A stretch of 5,206 nucleotides of DNA. Source: Clostridiales bacterium. Its GTDB lineage: Bacteria > Bacillota > Clostridia > Oscillospirales > CAG-272. The stretch spans positions 1 to 5,206 of the forward strand of contig JAGZAC010000147.1 of the NCBI GenBank assembly GCA_018370615.1. Reading direction: 5' to 3'. The translations under genes were made by a program, and so were the position numbers. How positions within the stretch are numbered: position 1 is the stretch's first letter; each line of letters begins with the position of its first letter. The notes under the pieces were generated by a model. That model made no database searches. It was not told the origin of the DNA and saw only the letters and a list, made by a program, of their open reading frames with translations. This document shows positions 1-5,206 of the stretch, piece after piece.

Positions 1-180
1 AGGACGGTGCGGGCGCTCTGTGAAGAAGTGAGCAAAACGGATCCGGAGAAAATGACTGCCAGAGGAGATTCTCCAAGACCTATTCATTTTGTAAATAACG
101 GCGTGGCTATCGGGGAATATTGTAATTTAGAGATTGTTGCGGCGGATACTTTCAGTTTGTATGGGGAACTGAGGATTTGA
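1..180 (+). CDS. miaB: MiaB-like tRNA methylthiotransferase, C-terminal end only (partial)
   Basis: The open frame enters from the left edge and stops at TGA 178-180, giving 59 residues of a C-terminus. It reads like the TRAM RNA-binding domain that ends MiaB: an opening strand with CEEVSKTDPEKMTAR, then PIHFVNN, then IGEYCNLEIVAADTFSLYGEL. These fit the family pattern of a Val/Ile-His-Phe strand, an IG turn and a closing strand with a conserved Ala and aromatic. MiaB is a radical-SAM enzyme with two iron-sulphur clusters that adds the 2-methylthio group to N6-isopentenyl-adenosine 37 of tRNAs. The catalytic CxxxCxxC region lies outside the window, so function rests on this tail and on gene order, since miaB sits near ymcA-mutS-mutL in Bacillus. 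A related methylthiotransferase (MtaB or RimO type) is the main alternative. Confidence 0.75.
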   Translation, partial: RTVRALCEEVSKTDPEKMTARGDSPRPIHFVNNGVAIGEYCNLEIVAADTFSLYGELRI

Positions 181-183
181 ACG

Positions 184-228
184 ATATTGTGAACTCTTTT
201 TTTTGAATCAAAAAAGAATTCACAATAT
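184..228. repeat. Long imperfect inverted repeat between miaB and the membrane-protein gene
   Basis: The left arm is 184-202 and the right arm 210-228. Each is 19 bases, and they match as inverted copies at 18 of 19 positions around a 7-base loop (TTGAATC, 203-209). The single mismatch is C194 against A218; in a minus-strand transcript it would be a G-U pair. The outer ten pairs are ATATTGTGAA/TTCACAATAT and the inner part is T-run against A-run. It starts 3 bases after the miaB stop. No T-tract follows on either strand, so it is not a textbook intrinsic terminator. It could act as an mRNA 3'-end hairpin for miaB, as an operator, or be a remnant of a small mobile repeat; the sequence does not decide between these. 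Confidence 0.85.
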
Positions 229-231
229 TAC
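203..231 (+). promoter_or_regulatory. Candidate sigma-A type promoter for the membrane-protein gene
   Basis: TTGAAT (203-208) and TATTAC (226-231) each match the -35 and -10 consensus at 4 of 6 positions, with the ideal 17-base spacer. Transcription would start near 238, leaving a leader of about 25 bases before the ATG at 263, with the AGGAGG ribosome binding site inside it. The -35 box lies in the loop of the inverted repeat, and the right arm fills most of the spacer and the start of the -10 box. A protein bound to the repeat, or cruciform formation, would therefore affect this promoter. AT-rich DNA yields such matches by chance, so confidence is modest. Confidence 0.4.
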
Positions 232-262
232 AAAAATAACATGTTTCTTTTAGGAGGATAAT

Positions 263-895
263 ATGTACAGACAATACATAACGTTTGCTATTTCATTTAT
301 ATTATCCGGATTATTCCTACTTCCCCTTGTAAATGGTGAAAGTCAGTTGTTTTATTATATTTGGATAAGTTTCTCTCTTATCAGCATTTTTACATTAATT
401 GCTCTTAGAATATATACGCACAAGAATAATCTTGTAAATACTTATAAAAGATTTTGGTGGTTTTTTGATGAAGAAACGGACTGTCGGGTAACGCCTTGGT
501 TAAGCATTTTAAAAGTATTATTATTTATTGCTTTTGCTATTATGCTGTTTATTCCTATATCGAAAATTAATATAACAAAGGAATCTATAGCACCACTAGG
601 TATGCTTATTATATTACTTGTTGAAAGATATAAAGCATCTATTTATGAATACGATGAAGTCAGATCAGTAAAATATAGTTCTTGGGAAGTGGAAATGACA
701 AAATATGAATTAATTGTTTTCTATAAATCAAGAGCTGCTTTTTTGACAGTAGGAATTTTTCCGCTTGTTGTGTTCATCATGTATGGTGGACTTTTATATA
801 AAGCACTCTGGGCAGTGCTTATTGTGTTATTTTCATTTGCAATAAGTCATCAGTATGCCTTTTTTTTGAACAGAAAATATGGTGTTGAAGAATAG
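263..895 (+). CDS. AT-rich multi-spanning membrane protein of unknown function (210 aa)
   Basis: I do not recognise this protein as a member of a named family. The start at ATG 263 is well supported by AGGAGG at 252-257, five bases upstream. Hydrophobic stretches suggest about five or six membrane segments, near residues 6-23, 29-51, 81-99, 158-175 and 178-195, with a short hydrophobic patch at 109-120. The loop at 52-78 is polar and aromatic (KRFWWFFDEETD), and 121-155 is charged and probably cytoplasmic. No catalytic motif, signal peptidase site or cysteine pattern stands out; it has a single Cys (74). Base composition is odd: 162 of 540 bases in 301-840 are G or C (30 %), against about 55 % in the neighbouring ylbF-like gene, with many TTA, ATA and AGA codons. 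Its position between miaB and the ylbF-like gene, with its own promoter-like signal and a downstream hairpin, suggests an independently expressed, acquired gene. That it is a real gene is likely; its role is unknown. Confidence 0.8.
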   Translation: MYRQYITFAISFILSGLFLLPLVNGESQLFYYIWISFSLISIFTLIALRIYTHKNNLVNTYKRFWWFFDEETDCRVTPWLSILKVLLFIAFAIMLFIPISKINITKESIAPLGMLIILLVERYKASIYEYDEVRSVKYSSWEVEMTKYELIVFYKSRAAFLTVGIFPLVVFIMYGGLLYKALWAVLIVLFSFAISHQYAFFLNRKYGVEE

Positions 896-921
896 AAATG
901 GGGCACAGGAGTTAATCTTAG

Positions 922-948
922 ATGCCAAAATGGCATAGTTTCTTTTTT
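922..948 (+). terminator. Possible weak rho-independent terminator after the membrane-protein gene
   Basis: A six-pair stem, ATGCCA (922-927) with TGGCAT (931-936), closes a three-base AAA loop. It is followed after two bases by a T-rich run, TTTCTTTTTT (939-948). The layout of a hairpin directly followed by a T-tract, 26 bases after the TAG at 893-895, fits an intrinsic terminator. The stem is short with only three G-C pairs, so termination may be partial and could allow read-through into the ylbF-like gene. Confidence 0.5.
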
Positions 949-1016
949 ACTCTATAGTAAAGATTGAGGTAAAAAACTACAAAAAATGAAAAATAAACGG
1001 AGTGAGATAGTGCAAT

Positions 1017-1412
1017 ATGGAAAATTTGAGTAAAGAAATAACAGAAACGGTAACGAGGCTTGCCGACCTTATCAAATCCGACCCCCGCTATGGGGCAGTA
1101 ATGGAAGCGCAAAAGGCGTATACAGAGGACGCACAGATAAGCAGACTTCTTACGGAATATAACGTTCAGCAGGCCGCTCTGGCGGAAGCCTCCAAAGGAG
1201 AGCAGGATGCGCAGCTGGTGGAATCCATCCGCAGGCGTCTGGAAGAGCTTTATCATCAGGTGGTGGAGAACCCAGTATATCTGGCGTATAAGGAAGCCAG
1301 CGATGCGTACAACGCTTTTTATCAGGCGGTGAGTCAGGAACTGGAGCTTGCGCTGAACGGAAGACAGTCCGGCTGTACCCACGACTGCTCCACCTGCAGC
1401 GGGTGCCACTAA
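1017..1412 (+). CDS. YlbF/YmcA-family protein with cysteine-rich C-terminal tail (131 aa)
   Basis: This is a small, mostly helical protein of the YlbF/YmcA (Com_YlbF) family. Residues 1-112 read as charged amphipathic helices (for example ADLIKSDPRYGAVMEAQKAY and VVENPVYLAYKEASDAYNAF) with the typical 'NPVYLAYKEA' region. The tail carries four cysteines, C120, C124, C127 and C130, as C-x3-C-x2-C-x2-C with a final His, suited to binding metal or an iron-sulphur cluster. In Bacillus subtilis the relatives YlbF (RicF) and YmcA (RicA) form a complex with YaaT (RicT) that binds [4Fe-4S] clusters and directs RNase Y processing, affecting competence, sporulation and biofilm. Position beside mutS resembles ymcA, while the Cys tail recalls the cluster-binding members, so I give no symbol. 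The ATG at 1017 is preceded by GGAGTGAG (999-1006). It lies 37 bases before mutS with no terminator between, so co-transcription is likely. Confidence 0.85.
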   Translation: MENLSKEITETVTRLADLIKSDPRYGAVMEAQKAYTEDAQISRLLTEYNVQQAALAEASKGEQDAQLVESIRRRLEELYHQVVENPVYLAYKEASDAYNAFYQAVSQELELALNGRQSGCTHDCSTCSGCH

Positions 1413-1449
1413 AATAGAGCGCAAAAGAGAAAGCAGAGGGCGATACTTT

Positions 1450-4053
1450 ATGACAGAGATGATGAAACGGTATTTGGAGAAAAAAGCAGAATATCAGGAT
1501 TATTTTCTCTTTTATCGGTTAGGAGACTTTTATGAGATGTTTTATGATGACGCCATAAATGCATCTAAACTGCTGGATCTGACACTTACTGGCAAAGACT
1601 GTGGAGAACCGGAGCGGGCGCCTATGTGCGGCGTTCCCTATCACAGTGCGGAGGTTTACATCGGAAAGCTGGTGGAAAAAGGCTTTAAGGTGGCGATTTG
1701 CGAGCAGATGGAGGATCCGGGGGAGACAAAGGGCCTGATCCGCAGAGAGGTGGTTCGAGTAGTCACCCCCGGCACAGTCATTGAATCCGATCTTTTGCCG
1801 GATGGCAAAAACAACTATCTAGCTGCGATTTATTACGGAGATCTTACGATTGGGGTCTGTTTTGTGGATATTTCTACCGGAAAGGTGCGCGCTACATATT
1901 TTGCCGGCATTTCTGCCGAAGAGGATCTACTGGGAGAACTGGAGATCATTGGTCCGGCAGAGATCATCACAAATATTGACATTACCAAGCATTCAACGCT
2001 TCAGACTTATATAAAAGAACATGAGATTCCGTATTCTCATAAGGAAAAATCCTATTTTGCGCCGGAGACAGCCATGGAGAAATTCAATGAGTTGGCCGGC
2101 ACCTATGGGAGAGATCAGGCGTCCTTTGAACCGGCGGTATACGCCTGTGGTGCCGCCTTTGGATATATTGCCGATATGCAGAAAACGGAGCTGACGCATA
2201 TTGAGGACATTTCTTTTTACGAAAATACCCAATACCTGGAGATAGACACAAGCACCCGGCGCAATCTAGAGCTGATGGAAACTATGCTGGGCAAGGAGAA
2301 GAAAGGTTCCCTCCTTGGAATCTTGGATAAGACCAATACTCCCATGGGCCGCCGGCTGCTGCGTTCCTATTTGGAGCATCCCCTGCGGGACGTGAAAAAG
2401 ATTGTCACAAGACAGCGCTCTGTGGCGGAGCTGGTTTCCAATCACATGCTGCGGGAGGAATTCCGCCATCTTTTATCCTCCGTTTTGGATATGGAGCGGA
2501 TACTTACAAAGATATTGTACGGCACCGGAAGTGCCAGAGAATTGCGGTCGCTGGCCCAGTCCATAGAGGTTTTGCCGCAGATTAAGCTGCTGCTGCAGGC
2601 AGCGGAGTCGAAGCAGCTTTCCGCCATTTGGGAAAATATCGATGCGCTTTCCGATATATATGAGCTCTTGTCCAAAGCCATTGCGGACAGCCCTCCGTTT
2701 TTGGTGCGGGAAGGGGGTATGATTCGTGAAGGATACGATTCCCGGGTGGATGAGCTTCGATCAATTAAAAATAACGCAGAGGATTATATCAAAAAGCTGG
2801 AAGAAAAAGAGCGGGAAGCCACAGGCATTAAAACGCTGCGCATTGGAAGCAATCGGGTATTTGGGTATTATATTGAAGTAACCCGCTCCTTTAGCGACAA
2901 GGTTCCCTCCACCTATATCCGCAAGCAGACGCTTACCAACTGTGAGCGGTATATATCGGAGGAGTTGAAGGAACTGGAGAGTACCATTGTAGGTGCAGAT
3001 GACAAGCTGAAGAATTTGGAATATGAGTTGTTTTGCGAGGTACGGGATGTTGTAGTAAAAAACGCTTCCCGGGTGCGCAGAAGCGGCGCTGCCATAGCGG
3101 AGCTGGACGTATATGCAAGCCTGGCCCAGGTGGCGGCCCAAAATCAGTACGTCTGCCCCGAGGTAGATTACAGTGACATTCTTATGATCAAGGACGGGCG
3201 TCATCCCGTAGTAGAACAGTTTGTACGGGACGCCTATTTTGTGCCCAACGATGTATATCTGGATACGGACCAAAATCGATTGATGCTGATTACCGGTCCC
3301 AATATGGCGGGGAAATCTACATACATGCGCCAGACGGCGCTGATTGTTCTCATGGCCCAAATCGGTTCTTTTGTTCCTGCGGCAGAGGCGCGGGTAGGCG
3401 TTGTGGACAGGCTGTTCACCCGGGTAGGCGCATCGGACGATCTGGCCAGCGGCCAGTCCACCTTTATGCTGGAAATGCGGGAGGTGGCGTCCATTTTGCA
3501 GCATGCCACAAAGCAAAGCCTGATTATCTATGATGAGATCGGCCGAGGAACCAGCACCTTTGACGGTATGTCCATTGCCCGAGCAGTTTTGGAATATACA
3601 GCAGGGAAAAAGCTTGGGGCAAAAACCATGTTTGCCACCCACTATCACGAGCTGACAGAGCTGGAGGGTCAAGTTCCCGGCGTCGTAAACTACAATGTGG
3701 CAGTAAAGAAGCGTGGAGATGAGCTGACATTTCTCCGGAAAATTGTTCGGGGGCCTGTTGACGAAAGCTACGGTATTGAAGTGGCAAAGCTTGCGGGGGT
3801 ACCGCAGGAAATTGTGGACCACGCAAAGGAAATTCTGGCGGGGCTGGAAAGCCGGGAAGCGGAGAATGCGCCCCGAGGGGGCAGTAGAAAAAAAGAGGAG
3901 GCACCAGCCGGGGAAGCGGATGCCGTACCTATCAGTATGTTGGATATGTGCCGGGACAGCGTATGCGAGAGTATACGAAAGGCAGATCTCAACACGCTGA
4001 CGCCGATAGAAGCAATGAATCTTATTTTTGAATGGAAGAAAACACTTGAATAA
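1450..4053 (+). CDS. mutS: DNA mismatch repair protein MutS (867 aa)
   Basis: MutS recognises mispairs and small loops as a dimer and, on ATP binding, becomes a sliding clamp that recruits MutL. All family landmarks are in order. The mismatch-reading motif is F27-Y28-E29 in RLGDFYEMF. The lever domain begins around T297-P298-M299-G300-R301. The clamp entry is GGMIREGYDSR from 422, and FGYYIEV is at 471-477. The Walker A loop is GPNMAGKST at 616-624, the dimer-interface signature GASDDLASGQSTF is at 660-672, the Walker B acidic pair is D695-E696, and the switch His is H731 in THYHEL. The C-terminus ends in the usual LTPIEAMNLIFEWKK helix. Length is typical. The chosen ATG gives MTEMMKRYLEKK, matching the family's usual 'TPMMxQYLxxK' opening, and has AGAGGG (1435-1440) nine bases upstream. 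The beta-clamp-binding pentapeptide expected in the C-terminal linker looks degenerate (PISML, 827-831). The gene appears intact, with no frameshift. Confidence 0.98.
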   Translation: MTEMMKRYLEKKAEYQDYFLFYRLGDFYEMFYDDAINASKLLDLTLTGKDCGEPERAPMCGVPYHSAEVYIGKLVEKGFKVAICEQMEDPGETKGLIRREVVRVVTPGTVIESDLLPDGKNNYLAAIYYGDLTIGVCFVDISTGKVRATYFAGISAEEDLLGELEIIGPAEIITNIDITKHSTLQTYIKEHEIPYSHKEKSYFAPETAMEKFNELAGTYGRDQASFEPAVYACGAAFGYIADMQKTELTHIEDISFYENTQYLEIDTSTRRNLELMETMLGKEKKGSLLGILDKTNTPMGRRLLRSYLEHPLRDVKKIVTRQRSVAELVSNHMLREEFRHLLSSVLDMERILTKILYGTGSARELRSLAQSIEVLPQIKLLLQAAESKQLSAIWENIDALSDIYELLSKAIADSPPFLVREGGMIREGYDSRVDELRSIKNNAEDYIKKLEEKEREATGIKTLRIGSNRVFGYYIEVTRSFSDKVPSTYIRKQTLTNCERYISEELKELESTIVGADDKLKNLEYELFCEVRDVVVKNASRVRRSGAAIAELDVYASLAQVAAQNQYVCPEVDYSDILMIKDGRHPVVEQFVRDAYFVPNDVYLDTDQNRLMLITGPNMAGKSTYMRQTALIVLMAQIGSFVPAAEARVGVVDRLFTRVGASDDLASGQSTFMLEMREVASILQHATKQSLIIYDEIGRGTSTFDGMSIARAVLEYTAGKKLGAKTMFATHYHELTELEGQVPGVVNYNVAVKKRGDELTFLRKIVRGPVDESYGIEVAKLAGVPQEIVDHAKEILAGLESREAENAPRGGSRKKEEAPAGEADAVPISMLDMCRDSVCESIRKADLNTLTPIEAMNLIFEWKKTLE

Positions 4054-4073
4054 AGAAAAAAAGGGGGAGCGCC

Positions 4074-5206
4074 ATGGGAAAAATTAACGTTTTAAGTTTT
4101 GATATTGCCAATTTGATTGCCGCAGGCGAGGTTGTGGAACGGCCCGCTTCCGTGGTCAAGGAGCTGGCAGAAAATGCAATTGACGCAGGGGCAAAAAGCA
4201 TTACCATAGAAATCAAGCATGGCGGAATTTCCCTGATCCGGGTATCCGACAACGGCAGCGGCATTGAACCGGATGATTTGCCTCTTACCGTGCTGCGCCA
4301 TGCAACCAGCAAGATTACCACTGCAGAGGATCTGGCCCACATTGGAACACTGGGCTTTCGGGGAGAGGCACTTGCTGCCATTGCCGCCGTATGTAAATTG
4401 CGGATATTATCCAAAACGGCCGATACAGAAATGGGCTCCTCTATGGAATGCGACGGCGGAGAAATTGTCAACGTAGTGGAGACGGGATGTGCCGGGGGAA
4501 CTACGGTGATTGCTTCAGAACTGTTTTACAATGTACCGGCACGGAGAAAATTTTTGAAAAAGGATGCTACGGAAGGTGCCGCCGTGACAGCATTGGTGGA
4601 GAAAATCGCTCTATCCTGTCCGCACGTCGCTGTGAAATACATAATAGACGGGGATGTCCGTTTTATGACCAGCGGGGACGGGGATCTGAAAGGTACCATT
4701 TATTCTGTATTCGGCCGGGAGATGGCGTCCAGAATGTCTCCCGTCGACAGGACGGACAGCAGAGGCATCCGTATCCACGGTTATATTGGAGAGCCGGACC
4801 TGGTACGGTCCAATAAAAATCATGAGATTTTCTTTATTAACGGGAGATATGTCAAATGCAGAACGGCCATGGCGGGATTGGAGCAGGCGTATATATCCCA
4901 CATTCCTGTGCAGAAATTTCCTGTGTGCGTTCTCAATATGGATTTGAATCCTGAGACGATAGACGTAAATGTGCATCCGTCCAAATTAGAAGTGAAATTT
5001 GCAGACGAGCGCACAGTATATGAAGCGGTGTATTACGCTGTTCTCAATGCATTGCAGAAGGTTTCCAGACCGCAGCTGCGTTTGGGAAAAGTTATAGAGC
5101 AGCCCATAGAACTCCCCTTTAAGACGTTTCATGAACAAATCAAGGATCCAAAGCGGCTGGCTTATTTGCAGAGCAGCGGCCTTTGCACCGTACGGTCCCA
5201 GGAGGA
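4074..5206 (+). CDS. mutL: DNA mismatch repair protein MutL, N-terminal 377 residues (cut by window edge)
   Basis: MutL is a GHKL-type ATPase that couples MutS to strand incision. The frame from ATG 4074 stays open to the edge, giving 377 complete codons. The N-terminal ATPase motifs are complete. IAAGEVVERPASVVKEL leads to the general base E30 and Mg-binding N34 in KELAENAIDAG. D59-N60-G61 is in SDNGSGI, GFRGEAL is at 94-100 after the TSKI lid, and GTTVIASELFYNVPARRKFL is motif IV. The transducer domain follows with FFINGRYV and DVNVHPSKLEVKF. From about residue 340 the sequence becomes a variable linker. The C-terminal dimerisation and endonuclease domain (DQHA-x2-E-R-x2-YE in species without MutH) lies outside, so endonuclease ability cannot be judged here. 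The start is fixed by GGGGGAG at 4063-4069. Only 20 bases separate it from the mutS stop, implying co-transcription. Confidence 0.97.
   Translation, partial: MGKINVLSFDIANLIAAGEVVERPASVVKELAENAIDAGAKSITIEIKHGGISLIRVSDNGSGIEPDDLPLTVLRHATSKITTAEDLAHIGTLGFRGEALAAIAAVCKLRILSKTADTEMGSSMECDGGEIVNVVETGCAGGTTVIASELFYNVPARRKFLKKDATEGAAVTALVEKIALSCPHVAVKYIIDGDVRFMTSGDGDLKGTIYSVFGREMASRMSPVDRTDSRGIRIHGYIGEPDLVRSNKNHEIFFINGRYVKCRTAMAGLEQAYISHIPVQKFPVCVLNMDLNPETIDVNVHPSKLEVKFADERTVYEAVYYAVLNALQKVSRPQLRLGKVIEQPIELPFKTFHEQIKDPKRLAYLQSSGLCTVRSQE

Noticed and set aside
188..224. Rex-type operator suggested by TTGTGAA and TTCACAA half-sites
   Set aside because: Rex sites have the two halves only a few bases apart. 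Here about 26 bases lie between them, so the resemblance comes from the outer part of the long hairpin.
184..228. Classical rho-independent terminator for miaB
   Set aside because: The stem is AT-rich, its T-run lies inside the stem, and no T-tract follows the right arm on the + strand. It is kept as an inverted repeat instead.
964..992. Promoter for the ylbF-like gene (TTGAGG with TGAAAA at 17-base spacing)
   Set aside because: The -10 box matches consensus at only 3 of 6 positions in A-rich DNA where such matches are common. A promoter in this gap is plausible but I cannot place it.
986..1033. A 15-codon frame overlapping the start of the ylbF-like gene
   Set aside because: The nearest Shine-Dalgarno-like sequence is about 15 bases away, which is too far, and the frame is short enough to be chance.
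918..1424. A 168-codon open frame on the minus strand over the ylbF-like gene
   Set aside because: It is antisense to a recognisable family gene, it has no recognisable motif, and its reading simply mirrors the codon pattern of the + strand gene.
2761..3822. A 353-codon open frame on the minus strand inside mutS
   Set aside because: It lies wholly opposite the conserved MutS clamp and ATPase region, its product is rich in His, Cys, Gln and Leu in the manner of a reverse-frame shadow, and no family resemblance is visible.
4448..4816. A 122-codon + strand frame inside mutL
   Set aside because: It overlaps the conserved MutL ATPase region out of frame and is dominated by Arg, Gly and Cys, typical of a shifted frame in GC-rich coding DNA.

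Overview
The window looks like ordinary chromosome from a Gram-positive Firmicute, most likely a clostridial species of the Lachnospiraceae type. This is inferred from the gene order (miaB tail, a YlbF/YmcA-family gene, mutS, mutL), the strong purine-rich ribosome binding sites, and core genes of roughly 50-57 % G+C in the blocks I counted. All supported genes are on the + strand.

Layout: positions 1-180 are the 3' end of a gene whose last 59 residues look like the C-terminal TRAM domain of the tRNA methylthiotransferase MiaB. A long, nearly perfect inverted repeat follows (184-228). It overlaps a candidate promoter for the next gene, an AT-rich (about 30 % G+C) 210-residue multi-spanning membrane protein of unknown function (263-895). 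A 121-base gap holds a weak terminator-like hairpin (922-948). Next come a YlbF/YmcA-family gene with a cysteine-rich tail (1017-1412), mutS (1450-4053) and the start of mutL (4074 to the window edge). The last three are spaced 37 and 20 bases apart and probably form one transcription unit.

Function: MutS recognises mismatches and MutL relays the signal to excision, so mutS-mutL is the core of post-replicative mismatch repair. The YlbF/YmcA protein belongs to a family that in Bacillus subtilis forms the RicA-RicF-RicT complex acting with RNase Y. MiaB modifies tRNA next to the anticodon. In B. subtilis miaB (ymcB), ymcA, cotE, mutS and mutL also lie together, so the core order here is an old Firmicute arrangement.

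The one accessory-looking item is the AT-rich membrane gene with its palindromic upstream region, wedged between miaB and the ylbF-like gene. I see no CRISPR array, transposase, RNA gene, riboswitch or recognisable defence cassette, and no convincing evidence of a new multi-gene system.
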